Source: Eudorina sp. 2006-703-Eu-15
Taxonomy: Eukaryota; Chlorophyta; Chlorophyceae; Chlamydomonadales; Volvocaceae
NCBI GenBank assembly: GCA_003117195.1
Contig: BDSI01000013.1
Coordinates: 901,146 to 965,145 of the forward strand
DNA: 64,000 bases
Direction of reading: 5' to 3'
Of the stretch, positions 23,930 through 36,800 are shown piece by piece (the stretch's first letter is position 1; every line of letters starts with the position of its first letter). The notes beneath the pieces were generated by a model that saw nothing but the letters and a program-made list of their open reading frames with translations, did not search any database and had not been told where the DNA came from. A program made the position numbers and the translations under genes.

Positions 23930-26505
23930 CGGCGCTTTCTTCACCATCGCGGAGCAACGAGACAGAAGGCAGGATGCGCTGATTGATATTGGGCGGATGT
24001 CCAAGGACACACACCAGCGTGGGTGGGCTTCTTGTTAAACACCAGCGTCAATCCCAGGTTCATACGTACATAAACCGTGGATAGATAAGTGCATAGCGTA
24101 GCACAGCACAGCAGGTCTGAGCAACAACTTAGGTAGGTTGTTCGAATTTGAATGTGGTGGCGGTGGAGTACCTGCGGGAGTTCATGAACGACACCAGGTG
24201 GTGTGCTGCGTTCGCACTTCGCAGCCCAATTCATCTGGCAGGATGGCGCGTGCATTATGAGATAGCTCCCGACGACGACACTGGACCATTCTTGTACGCC
24301 ATTTATGGCAGAGGCGCATTATTTATAAGATTATTATTAGGATGTTACAGCGGACCCCGCGGGTCATCGGTGACAGCCCCGGCGACAGCCGAGGCTTCCT
24401 CACCATACACTGCCTAAACGAATTAACGCCACCACGGCGCTCCGGACAGGCTCCCCAAGTGCACCGAAACACTCCCCGGGCCCACACTACCAGGGAAGAT
24501 AAGATTGGTAATTTATTAGTTCGAATGCACGGCGTTTTTCCCGCGGCAGTGGTGATTATTATTAATGATGTTACAGGGGTGATTGATAGTGGTGCTCGCC
24601 TCGGCGCTGGTTGGTGGTGCCGCGTCGTCAGCCACAGGGCTTGCCATGCACCGGGCAGGTTGCGCCGCGGCCATCCAGCCACGGTGCTGTCCCCGCCCCC
24701 GCTTTTCAAGATGCGGGCGTGAGCCGTCCTAGCTCACGGCCTGAAGACAATAATGTCATGCGAGCGTTTGTGGTGGCTCATTAATTGATGAAGAATTCAA
24801 GATACCCAGTAGCGCGAGCATGCGTGCGTCCTGAATAAATGCGCGGGTGCGTGCCACAGTGAATGTGACCGAAATAAGGCGTGTTGTGTTGTGGATTGAG
24901 GTGAGGTGACGGAGGTGCAGTGAGTCTTCAGGGTGGGTATGTGAGTGCCGATGTCGGCCTACATCTGTGTCGCGCCTAGCTCCTACCTCCCGCACAAACC
25001 CATCGACGTAATGTTCAAACATTTCCAAGCCGTGGAACTACGCACTAACGAGTTTGCCGCGGGCGACTTGCCCTGCCTGTCGTGTTTGATCACTGCGTGT
25101 AAGCGTGACATGGTGGAACCCTGGTGCGCCCACGCAAGCATCGGTTTTGTGTGTCGTCGCCAGGTGCGCCTGTCCGTCGTTTCCCGCTTTGTTTGTCCTC
25201 AGCGATTGCGGTGTTTCAATTTTATTTGTTCCGTCACATCTACGTGGCCGCTGTGGTGTCTGGGGTCCCCTTGGTGCCGTACGTGTGGTTGGAAGCAAGT
25301 CGCCAGGGGTGGGTGCAGGTGGTGTCGGAGCGGATCCTGGCCAGAGTGCTGCGCCCCCTCGCTCACTCCCTGGCAGGCTGCGCGTGTCCCGCCCTCTCTT
25401 TCTGTAACCATTCTAGTCAGCAGAAAGACGCACATGTCCCCTTCTCCCGTACATGACCAACAGCCCGCGATGTGACGTGGAGGTTGGGGCAGCGGGCAGC
25501 GGGCAGCGCAGTTCGCCGTTGCGCTGCAGACAGCGATGGCTGCGGTCTGTTATGACCGAGTCCGCGCTGAAGGCAGGCACACGCAAGCAGCATAATGGAG
25601 ACCTCCACAGCCACAACCCGCAAATGACCCCAAGTCCCCAACCGCTGTGCGCCGGATGCTTGACACCCCAGCCAGGCCGTGCGCACAAGTGCAGCTGGCG
25701 ACGGAGGTGTGAGAGGATGTCCCGGGGAGGCCCTGGCGTGGGCTCGTGTCTTGGCTGGGCGTGCCACGCACATCGCTGAGCGCCTCCAGACGGGTGTGGG
25801 TTTGAGCGACTCGGAATGAAACTTTAACCCATGCAGCGAAGTGCACCGACGTGAGAACTGTACGGGATAACAACGATGTGCAAACGGAAAAACGCAAGAT
25901 GCGCGATGACTTCCCCGACAGGTGGGTTTGGTGCTCGGTTCGCCGGCTGGCTCCTGCCGGCACATGCCGGATCTCCGCAAAAACAGTTGCTGAAATAACG
26001 GAGAACTAACTGTCTTGGGGCGGCGGTACGCCGGCACCGTATAAACTGTGGATACTCGGTATCGATGCAAGCCCCGGATATCTGGGTGCTAAAGCAGGAA
26101 ATTCGCGGGATCAGTATCATGATACGATGGTAGCTTGTATGCTCGACCGTTAGATGTGGCCAACAGTCCAGCCAACAGATATATATTTTTATTATTTTTA
26201 ATATAATCGAGGTTTCATCGATGACGCGTTCTGTTAAAAAGTAGACTAACAGGCATCGAGATTGTTTACGGCGCGTGGTGCGTCCCGACGGAGCGACACT
26301 GCCGTACCCATCGATCCGAGCAGGGCCGAACAGAAACAAAATTCAACTAAATATAGAATAGATCTGGACCACCACCACCTGAATTTCCCGCGCGCAAGAC
26401 AAACAGTCGCATTTGGCACATTTGGCTACTCCGTTACCTTGAAAAGCCGTAATACATTTTCTGTGAATTAAATTATCAAACATTAATAATCATTAATTAA
26501 TCATA
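23930..26505. other. Spacer between CAP-B and CAP-C
   Basis: No supported gene. Contains a forward MITE-family-1 element (from 24344) and the likely CAP-C promoter, which is AT-rich from about 26.16 kb. I see no TGTAA close to the CAP-B stop. Confidence 0.55.
24344..24501 (+). mobile_element. MITE family 1 copy (left part)
   Basis: Starts GTTACAGCGGACCCCGCGGG and continues with tcatcggtgacagcc, a gcgctccggacaggctcc segment and a tgcaccgaaacac segment, as in the CAP intron copies. The right end is not clear. Confidence 0.6.
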
Positions 26506-28753
26506 ATGCCTCATTGTGGTAAAATAATGTTATCGGCCCTCGTTTTCGTCGTCACCATCATGGCAACGATTCCGATGCAAGCAGCAGCCCAAACGACTTC
26601 CAAGGGCAAGTTTGTTATACAGAAGCATGCGTGACATAATTGGTAGCATCAGCCCGATCAACACTCGCTACTGTTATCGGCCCTACCTGAAAAGGGCTAC
26701 GAGTTTCTTGCGCTACTTCGTAATCTGTTCACCTGTACGAGCTTATGCGGGTGTTACCAGGATATGTCTGGGATAGTAGTTTTTGGCACAAGCGATGAAA
26801 CCGTCAACTATTTGCACGGATAACAGTACGTACCGCCCGCCAGTTATGTCCTTCCGGAACGGACCAGCTGGAATCGCCATGCACCGGTAACCCGCCGAAG
26901 CCCACGCAGCCCACGTCAGACCTACCCGCCGAGGTCCAGAGCGGCTAGCTGTTTCGACCAGCTCTTCGTCACACCAACGCCTGCCTCCTGCGCTTCACCC
27001 CGCGATAGCAACTTGAGTCGCTTGCCCGCCTACCATCATCAGGAGCCTGCAGGATCTCAACTCCGCATGCACAGCATGCAACGAGCAGCAAGCACCTCTG
27101 CCATTCGGACAGCCAGCGCCACGCACGCTGCTGGGACATTCCCATCCACACGCCTAAGCTAATGGTGTTCCCTCCACCGCCTCCACCTCAAACCAACACA
27201 TACACCGGCCACAAGCCCACAAACCCCGCCCGCGCGCACTGCCATTCGTTGTCCCTCCGCAGGATTCAACTGCACGGACACCGCCGAGGCGCTGAACCTC
27301 ACCAACCTCTACCGCAACCGGCACCAGGCGGGCAACGTCGTCTGGGACTCGGCATTGGCCGCGGCCTCGGCTGCCTACGCCCAGAAGCTGGCCGTTGCCG
27401 GCTGCCTACTGATTCACTCGGGTTACGGCGAGAACCTGATGATGGTGAAGGCCTACCCCAGCCCCGACAACTCCTGCAGCCAGGCGATCAGGAGCTGGTA
27501 CTCCCAAGTCAAGGACTACGACTTCAACACTACGCGGCCGTTCACTGTCAACTGGCCCAAGAAGACCGGCCATTTCACACAGCTGGTGGGTGCGCGCAAT
27601 TGACAGGCGATCAAGCGAAGGCGTCTTTTTGGCACTCAACCGCTGCGGTAGCTGGCTTGCCTTCAAACACAGGCGTACGCATGTCAGCATAAGTAAGGTA
27701 TCTGCACGACGGCGTGCTTAACACTGCATGCTCCTTGCACAGTGCCAGCTGGCGTATTTCCCTTCGTCTGCATCTGGCGGCCACGGACGGCAAGCCATCT
27801 TGACATGCCACACATTCTAGCAAAGAGCACCAACACCGCCCTACCTCCACATCCTTCCTTCCAATGTACCGAAGATGAACATCGAAGCTGCCCACTTTCG
27901 ATCCTCTACGCTCTATACGTCCGTTGTACGTTTGCTCGCCTTGTGTTCTCATTCGTTCACCGCTGGCCCTCCCACCTACGGTGCGCCACCTACCTATCTC
28001 CGCACCCAGGTGTGGCGCGGCACGACCACCATGGGGTGTGGCGTGGGTGCAGCCGACGTTCCCATACTACTGATTAATAAGACCTACATGGTGGGCTGCA
28101 AGGTTGTGGTTTGCCGGTACATGGCGCCGGGCAACATTGCCAGCGACGCGTCCTTCCTGAAGAACGGTGAGCGACACGCACACTTGCCGAATGAGTGACA
28201 CGCACACATACAGCAGCACCAACGATTCAGATGTGGGGCATGGGGCGTGCGTGCGTGTGCGCGCGAGGGAACCCGCCCGAACTATCCAGATGCATGGCGT
28301 GCGCGCGCGTGTGGTTACGCTTCAATTTCCCGGTTGCTCGCCACGCTTCATTTTCCCGGTTGCTCGCCACGCTTCAATTTCCCGGTTGCTCGCCACGCTT
28401 CATTTTCCCGGTTGCTCGCCACGCTTCAATTTCACGGTTGCTCGCCGCACTCGTTTCGCCATCCTGCTGCTGACTGCCATCCTGTTGCTGACTGTATGTT
28501 TCAGAACCGTTCCGAACTCAATCCGTTTGTATGAAGGCCACCATCCATCCACCATGAGCCCTGGGTCGGTATGGACACATGGCCCCGCTGCTTGGGCTCG
28601 CTGACTGGTGTCGGGCTGTCGGCACATGTTTGTAATAACGGTTATTACTATGTTCGTACGACCTAACGAATGCCACATACATCTCCTTCCGTCCGCTTGC
28701 TTGGCGCTCGATTGAATGCAGTCTTTCGTAACACATCGGTCGCCACCGTCTGA
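26506..28753 (+). CDS. CAP-C: short-linker CAP protein with altered tetrad
   Basis: Exons 26506-26605, 26827-26886, 27263-27585, 28010-28166 and 28722-28753 give 223 aa. The first donor reads AAGG|gcaagt, a good match to the rare GC-AG class; no GT site nearby keeps the frame. The 60-nt linker exon was placed by phase and by its V-R-x-x-R-Q-L start, which resembles CAP-D; it is the least certain exon, and skipping it would give 203 aa in frame. The CAP domain has I-H-S-G-Y-G-E-N with residues missing before Y-G-E-N compared with CAP-A and CAP-B, the sequon N-L-T, and G-H-F-T-Q. The second tetrad Glu is replaced by Gln (W-Y-S-Q-V). The last exon reads V-F-R-N-T-S-V-A-T-V. The protein is probably secreted, and metal binding at the tetrad may be weakened. 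Confidence 0.78.
28320..28452. repeat. 26-bp minisatellite in the last intron of CAP-C
   Basis: About five copies of a 26-bp unit (cggttgctcgccacgcttca plus six bases), with A/T variation in the T-rich part. Confidence 0.9.
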
Positions 28754-28999
28754 GCACAACTGACCCGCGTGAGCGAGCGGGAATGAAAAGGACTGAACGA
28801 AGGACGTCTTTGGGGCAGGGACGCGTCGTCAACAGCAGAGGCGTACGATGGTGCGGCCGGGTTCCACGAGCACTTCACCAACGAATACCAGAGGCGGTTG
28901 ATGACGCACCACGCCGCCCTGCAACAGAAACGTTCGTTGGGGTGAACAGAATGTTTTCTTGCCATCGTACCGTTGTCTGACTTTTCCTTTTTCAACGGT

Positions 29000-29025
29000 G
29001 TTTTGCGGTTTTTTTACCGCAAAAC
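29000..29025. other. Hairpin downstream of CAP-C
   Basis: GTTTTGCGGT and its exact complement ACCGCAAAAC around a loop of six T. It could lie in the CAP-C 3' UTR or be a MITE relic. Confidence 0.6.
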
Positions 29026-30982
29026 ATACACAGACGCATGAAGTACTTGCACCCCAGTGCGCCGAGGTTTATTTGTTTGCCTGTTGACGATTTTGGTTGG
29101 CCGCTGCTGCAAGAATGAGGTTTGATTGCACGTCGTCCCTAGTCGTATAGCTTTTCTGCTTTGTTTGCTTCGTTTCGTTCACGCGCTTTCTGTGATTAGT
29201 CAGACACGCTTGTGGGCATGCATGTCTTGATGGTGGCGCCATCGATCGAGGCGCAGCAATGCGCGCTGCTCATCATGCAGCCAGAGGAACAACCACGCAG
29301 GCAGGCAGGGCATATGCCTTGGCGGCATGGTTGGCATATATTATACTGATGCGGACGCACTGTCGCACACATTTGCATACCGGGTGGGCTGGTGAAAGAT
29401 ATCTAGCTAGCGGAGTGTGTGAGTGCGGGTGCGGGTGCGGGTGCGGATGCAGGAGCGCGTGCAGCAGGTTTCGTAGGATGCCCCGTGCAGAGGTTGAGTG
29501 ATTGATTGCTGGTGTATATGCTTGATTGCCCGTACGTACGCATAGCTTGTGCCCAGTAAATCTGTCGCGTCTGCGCACCCGCTCCAGACCTGTTGCCCCC
29601 CGGCTGGGGCCGGCGGTCGTCGGTAGCGACGCGTTGCTGATTTCATTCGCTTTCGGACGCAGCAGCGACCTGCAATTAACTCTGCACGCGTGAAAGCCGT
29701 GGTGAGGATGTCAGGAATGACTAATAACAGGCAAGTTGGTCCGCCGACAGTCCTCGGAGGTTCTTGGTTGCTTGGCGCTTGTGGACGTGCGAGTGCAAGG
29801 CACGTCCACTTGGGCTCGTACCTCCGATCAACGAACACAAACATCGGAGGCAGGGCACGGCGGCCGTGAGTGATAATCCATAGTACGGTGTTGATGACGA
29901 CTATGAGTTCCTGAAACGTGTAACGGATCCTGTCGTACACGCACATTGGGGGGCCGGTTAGGAAACGCCGATGGCGTTATGCCGGGCCAGCTCCAGGCTC
30001 GGTACGCCAGGCTCGGTACTTGTGTGTGCGGGTCGCGAGATGGCGCTGCTTGAGACGTTGCGCGTGAGAGTGCCGTTTGTGACCACCAACGGCCCAGACA
30101 AAATCACCGCAGCTTGCGGTAACCGGGGGCTTGAATCCACGCAGGTAAGTCCCGACACATTAGCAACCTGGAGGTTTCGCATACGCGCCGCGAACAACCC
30201 CTTACCAAAATGCGTGGCAATCCATAGACAATTTTGCTAGATGTCATGTGACAGCGCGGAGCAAAATAGGTCAAGACCGAAATTAAGCATGAACGCCGAG
30301 CGTGCATGATGCTGGGCAGGCGCTCGACCGACGGGGACCGACAGCTGGCGTAAGTGATAAGTTAATCATATATTGGTGAAGCAGATCAATACATTTTTAC
30401 TTTTGTATATTATGATTAAAAAAATGATGTCACGGGCCCGTACCAACGATGAACGAAGTAACTCTAGGACTCGACGCGAAACAATGTAGATCCGCTGCAG
30501 ATCCAAGCACATAAAACTTTCGCGATAAATTGCAACACGATATATTGATCACAGCAACAGGCTTCGGGCATTCTTTCGGGCCAAAATCGCGTTCCGCAAG
30601 TAAGGTTCCGCACGACGCAAAGCTAAACTGTAGCTAGTCTGGAAACCCAAGCACACGCGGCGCAGTACCAATTATAAGTAGCAAGAAGTTGCGAATAGTT
30701 GATGAATTGGATTGTTAGCCCTGTTTTACAACTATCGTAACACGTACTTCACCGGAAGTGGCGTTCCAGTACCATTGCATTCTGAAACCGTAACCTTGCA
30801 AGCTTTTGCGCACATGTTATTCAATTCAATCAAAACGGGTCATTGCAACAAGTTGAACAAGCTGTAATTTTCTGCCCGTGGTGGAGAAGCCGTTGCAATT
30901 TAAAAAGGCACAACCTGAACCGGTGCGTCAGTCACGCGCCCAAAGGACACATATGACCGGCGCTTCAGTGAATACAAGACAT

Positions 30983-30989
30983 TATAAAG
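30983..30989 (+). promoter_or_regulatory. Candidate TATA box of CAP-D
   Basis: TATAAAG 188 nt before the CAP-D ATG, in AT-rich DNA. Confidence 0.3.
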
Positions 30990-31176
30990 AGATATATGGT
31001 CTGAAGGATTTTAGAAGAGCAGCAGGTGCCACGCACGTACTACATACTAAAGGCGTTAGCGCACAACAGGCACGCAGACAGGCGATGTGGATGGCTTAAA
31101 TCCCAACAATTGAGGAAGATTTGTACTTATCAGTAGCATACATCAGCGACGCTTCGCGTCTCCATTGTTTATCAAC

Positions 31177-33807
31177 ATGGAACGCCTTGCAGTGTCGGCC
31201 CTGTTTCTCGCCACGCTCGCACTGCTGTCACAACAAGTGGAATCCAGCAACACAATCCGTAAGTGTCAGGACGTGAACTCCAAAGGGCCGTGCCTCGTGC
31301 GTGGTTTCGCACCCAGCGGGAAATGGCTGTAGCAGTCAGCCGCAGTCACTTGCGGTTTGACAACCTACAACAGATTGCACCCGCAGCAGTTGACGGTTGA
31401 GTGCGGTTAAGCCCGTCACGCGTCACCCAGACACCCACATTCCTCTCGGAAGAGTATTTCTGTGTGTCTGTGATCGGAAATGAAAGCACGGTCCTTACCA
31501 ATGTTGGATACCGCCACTCACAGCCGCCCGGATCGGACTTCCCAACATCCGCCGCCACAGGGCCTGTTCGGCTTTTCGGTCGTCAACTGACCCAAGCCTC
31601 CAGCAGGTTCCCCCGATCGCCGAATCCGCCGCGGCGCCCGCCTCCGCGACAGCAGGCGTCACCGCCGCCATCGCCGCCTCCGTCGAGGCCACCGCCACCC
31701 ACAGCCGCTGGGCGCATCCCGACCAAGCCCCTTGCGAGCGGTGGGTAGCCTGGGGCTGCCGCCCGCACACGCAGTCACGCAGTCACGCTCTCACGTAGCC
31801 GCACTGTCGCAATCACACACACGCACACGCTGCCTCCACCATGGCGGCTCCCCTGGCAAAGGCACAACTGCAAGGCCCGCAAGGCCTTACCAGTCACAGT
31901 AGCTTAGGCGTCTAGTTGCGCGAATTGCGTCCTCGTGTTGTCACCCGGGCCCCGCGGGCTTGGGTGCCCCTGGACGGTATGTGCACAGCACAGTACGACC
32001 ATTCTGTTACTCATGCATCCCTTCATTTTGAAACTATTACCGTACGGTCCTCGCTCAAAACGCGCGCGCACGCCTTTGTGGGCGAGCAGGGTACTACTGC
32101 CCGGACACCGACGCGATCTTCAACCAGACGAATGTTTTCCGTGTACGGCACCAGGCGCCGCCGCTTGTTTGGGATGACGACCTGGCTGTCGGCGCCGCCG
32201 CCTACGCCCAGAAGCTCGCATCCCAGTCCTGTAGCTCAGCGCACTCCAAAGGGTTGGAATACGGCGAGAACTTGATGATGGTGCAGCAGCTGCCCAAGCC
32301 GGACAACTCTTGCATGATTGCGATCAAGAGCTGGTACGCCGAGGTCGTAAACTACAACTTTGGAACGTACCAGGCCTACACCTACAACTGGCCGCGAAAC
32401 GTGGGCCACTTCACGCAGATGGTGAGGCATAATCAGGGACGGATGGGGCTATACGGTTATGAGTCCGCTGCGCCCCAGCTTCGCGGGCTGTAACCCCCAT
32501 GGGCTTCGTCGCGGCAACGTACGAGATAGATGAATCCCGAGAGTATCGATGGCTTTTGATTCGATGGACGAATACATGAATTACTATTAAGGATGTTACA
32601 TGAATGACACTGCGGACACAAAAGGGATCATCGGTGTCTACCAGTAGATGGCATCCGGCCCGTCGGGCGGCGCCGACACATGAGTCAGCGACAAAGATGG
32701 ACTAAGCGTGAGGGACCGGCGGGATGTCCAGGCGCGCACACGGGGTCTCACCGGTGACCGAATCGACAGCAGGTAGAGCCGGCCCAGCAGGGGTCGGTAC
32801 GGCAGGCGACTGGCGGGCACTCATGTACGGCATGTCCGAACCGTGGCAGACTGCGACAATGCAGAAAGACTGCGGCGGGCGTTTGCACTGCTGCATGGTT
32901 GCTTACTTACGTGGAAGAATGCTCTGGAGGACGCAGTAAATAGTAAAAATGTAGTAAAAGGAACCGGCGTGTGGTGCCCATCGACGCCGTCTGTCTCCTA
33001 TCTCCGAACTCCGATGCTCCATCCGCAGCACGCGCGGCGGTGTAGTAGGTGTCGTACAATGGTCGGCCCTGCTCATCAAATACGGTGCAAAGCACTGTCC
33101 CAGCATCTCGAGAAGCCTTTGCCAGCTCTCACCTACTACAGGCGGGTCCGACCCGCCCCTGACGGACCAACGTGCGGTACGGGCTGTAAGCCTGTAACCC
33201 CCATGCATGAATGTGCAATCGATGACGTGTTGCGCCGTCACCATCGTTATTGTCGTCAGGTCTGGAAGTCCACGAGCCGTGTCGGCTGCGGTGTCGGCAT
33301 CGCCGACATCCCGATGCAAGTCGTCGGCAGGAGCTTCACGGGCGGCTGCAAGCTGATCGTCTGCTGGTACAAGACGTACGGCAACGTCGGCATGGACGCT
33401 GCCTTCCTGAAGAACGGTGCGTGGGTGGGTGGGTGTCTGGTCCGACCGGCAGCAGGCCGCCATGCAAACGTACGCCTCACTTGTACAGGCAAGCCGGTGC
33501 GGTTGACACGGCGGTGCGGTAGACACGGAGGGAGACACGGTACACAGACGACATGCGGGACCGCAACAGCCAACGATAGCTTGCGTAATACGTGTGCGTG
33601 CGTGCCTGCAACTACTGCAACAGATACAGATTCATCGCTTGCCGGCACACGGGGTTGCGAGCCCGCCCGTTGTTTTTGCCTGCACGGATGTGTATGTGTA
33701 CGTGAGTGTGACCGCCGCCGCCTGCAATCGCCTGCTGTGCGTGCTATGCCGCCCCTTAATTCGATGTGCGCGCAGTGCTGCCAAACATCACGCGGATCAC
33801 GGTTTGA
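31177..33807 (+). CDS. CAP-D: secreted CAP-domain protein with medium Pro-rich linker
   Basis: Exons 31177-31258, 31561-31740, 32090-32421, 33260-33416 and 33776-33807 give 260 aa. The signal peptide (M-E-R-L-A-V-S-A-L-F-L-A) is followed by a linker exon (residues 28-88) opening R-P-V-R-L-F-G-R-Q-L and continuing with P-P-R-R-P-P-P and P-P-P-S-P-P-P. The CAP domain (88-250) starts Y-Y-C-P-D-T-D with the sequon N-Q-T. The tetrad is complete: A-H-S-K, Y-G-E-N, W-Y-A-E, and G-H-F-T-Q-M before the conserved phase-0 intron. The tail exon reads V-L-P-N-I-T-R-I-T-V then TGA. The 838-nt third intron is the longest at that position in the array. Confidence 0.86.
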
Positions 33808-36800
33808 TCAATGGCTGGGTGGAGCGAATTGCCCATGCACGCAGTGCATGGGCAACCGTCATACATGGCCGAGGAATGGCACGAAATGAAGATCGATGTA
33901 CGGAAGGATGCTATTCATTCATCGCCGGGGCAGTTCGAGCGTGCGGCGGCCGCAACGAGCGAGCCCGTACGTGGACCCGTGGATAGAAGATGCCGCCACT
34001 CCTCGCTCGCCATTCATTCTCTAACTAACCGTGTGTGCTGCTGCTGGGCGGTGCACGGGCGAGGGCGGGGCGCCGACCTTTCGTTGGATGAATGGGGTTC
34101 TGCGGTAGATAGATGCAAATCACCTACCGCTCCACCCTTGTCGACATGGCGTATGTACGCGCTGCCCGCATTAAATAAAATATACATGCTGCCAAGAAGC
34201 TGCGGAGTTCGCTCCTCATCGGTCACGCAAGGGTTGCTTGGATGTATGATAACAGCTAGCTGGATGGGTTAATTCGGTGCGTACGTGTGCCCATTCGCTT
34301 CGGCCGCTTGTCTCGCCGTGCGGGCTGCTGACGCACGCGCCAACACAGCACAAATACCCACGCGGCAGCAAGCGAGCTCAGGATTCCTTAGGTTAGTAAC
34401 ACATATATACGGATGCATGGAATGCATGGTTCGTTTCGACCTACTCTCGCTGATGATGATCCCGTTGGTTGCGTGGGATGCCCGTCAGGTGCACGTGCAC
34501 CTATCAGGTGCACGTGCTAGATCGACCGCGTGGCTCAGCAGAGGACGGCCTCGTGCGTAGGCCTAGGAAGCAAGGGTGATGTGCGTGGGCGCAGTGGACG
34601 CACGGCAAGCGAATGTCGTCGGCTTGATGGGCCACACTGCAAAAGCCCTGCCTATGGTGCAAAGCCGCAACAGCGCCTAGCAAGGGCGGGAACTGTGTAT
34701 GTATAAGTGGCGGCTGCACCTGCAAGGCACACGTGTTCTCGATTAATCAGGGCTGCGTGGTCTCCGTCCGTCGTACAAGAGCAGAGATGACAACGTGTGT
34801 ACGTGGCACGCAGTTCGTTCGATTCACATGCGTTTCGTTAGTCGAATGGTTGCGGGGTTGGCCAGGTTGGGTTCATAGTCGGGATGGTGTTCCATGGATG
34901 AATGGGTAAAGTAGCATCGCATTGCCGATGCCGCGCGTGTTTGGTGGTGGACGACACGCCGAGATTCCGAAAGGAGGGGGCGCACGGTGATACTTGCATC
35001 GCTTTTACAAGGAGCGTTTTGGCTGGTTTTGGAATGTACACTGCATTCATTTTTATGATTTTCCACGCGCAGCTTCATCCTGACGCTGTGCTCACGTGTA
35101 GTTTGGTTAGGCGAATCACCAGCACGCATTGCCGTACGGATGTACAACACTGCCTCGCAAGGTTGTTGTGACATCCACACATAAAAGGTTTCGTTCTGCT
35201 CTCATTTAGAGTTGGCAAAAGTATGATGTCGTTATCCCAGTCATCAAGTGTGGTGTGATGATATGCACTGCCGTCAACGCCGAGTAGGGCACAGTTGCCA
35301 CAGGCTGGCGCAACATTGCGACATTGCAGATAGGAACATGAACGCCTCTTAGATCCGCTTTCGTCAAATATTCAAATGTAATTTTGTACAGCAGCGACAA
35401 GTAAATAATCGCTTAACTTCTTTAGAAATATGCATACTCTTTATTTGTGCTCATTCACATTCACACCGCCAGTAGTACAACTACTACTACATCTTTATCA
35501 GGCTGTTCGATTTGAAATGGACAGCTCAAAAGCCGCGAGGGTAAGTGGAAAATGTGATCCAGAATCTCCTTATCCCGCCCTATATATATGTACTTAAGAA
35601 CGAAGGACTACAAAGGCAGTCATGATCGGTGCGCGCGCGGCTTGCATTCATATGCCGACTGCTTGCTGTGCCACCCGCGGTCGTCGCAGCAGCCGCCTGG
35701 TTGTATGTAGTCCTGACCATTTGCTTCATTAGGTCCGGGTTACAGGGTGGTAGGGCGGGGAACCGGGACCTACGTGCTGCACCGCCGCGCGGATGCATGT
35801 TTTCGTAGGTTACATAACATACAGGTTGATTGTCGGCGGCGGCCAGTCCCAACAACGGATTCCCGCGTTCCCCACTAGCTAGGCACATTGATCCCTGAGC
35901 CCGAAGTATGTACGTAAGACACACGTAAATTCGCAGCTGCCGGCAGCAGGCAGATAGCCGCCAGGCATTACCGTCGTCATGCATACGTTCACATGTTGTG
36001 GATGGCCGCTGCTGCCCGCCGTAATGCGAATTGCAAAGCTTGCGTTGCGTTAAGGCGGCGGGGGAACGTCCGTGCGCCCCACTCCGTCCCTCGTTGCCTT
36101 CCAAGGATGGGCCGACCATCCAGCAGGCACACCCCTCTTGCTTGCACAAGTCCTGAAGGCGGTCCTTGCCAAGCATGCTGCGTGCGTGCGTGCATGCGGG
36201 CGTTAATAACGATAGATAGAGCCCCCTGTTGATTGTGTGCCCCCTTTCTTGCTCGAGCGAGCATGCATGTATGGGCGGGTCAAGTCCCGATCGGGCCAAC
36301 GTTCGTGCTGTTCGTTGTCCGCAGAATGTCATAACAATAATAATAATAATAACATTGAGAAAAATAAATAATAATCAACGTACTGCATGCAAGTCCGGTG
36401 GCCGTATGCATGTACGGGAGGCACGTGCTTGGACTACTTGGACAAACGAACGGGCACCGACCTAGGCCGGGGTCGCTAGTAAGGTCCAATAAAAGCCAAC
36501 ATGCCGCGGAGTGTATGGGCACGCAAGCTCATGCTTGCTTGTTAATATCTATCCGCCCCGGCCGACATGCTTGCGTGGCGAATGGCTAAAGCGTGCGACC
36601 AATCGAGTACGTAGTTAGTGTAGCTAGAGGCCATGTATGTAAAACATTACACACGGAATGAAATAAAGCCATACATCTTAGCCATCGAAGTAAGCGCCGC
36701 CTGCGATGCGTGGAACCGCCGTCTTTTACAGACCGACCGCCAACGAATGTATATCTATTAACACGACCCACGCTTATTCACCACTACCTAAAAGCCATCC

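Larger units (their letters stand above)
28754..31176. other. Spacer between CAP-C and CAP-D
   Basis: No supported gene. A perfect hairpin with a T loop sits 246 nt after the CAP-C stop (29000-29025). Short frames of 60-180 codons show no family features. AT-rich DNA from 30.3 kb leads into CAP-D. Confidence 0.55.
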
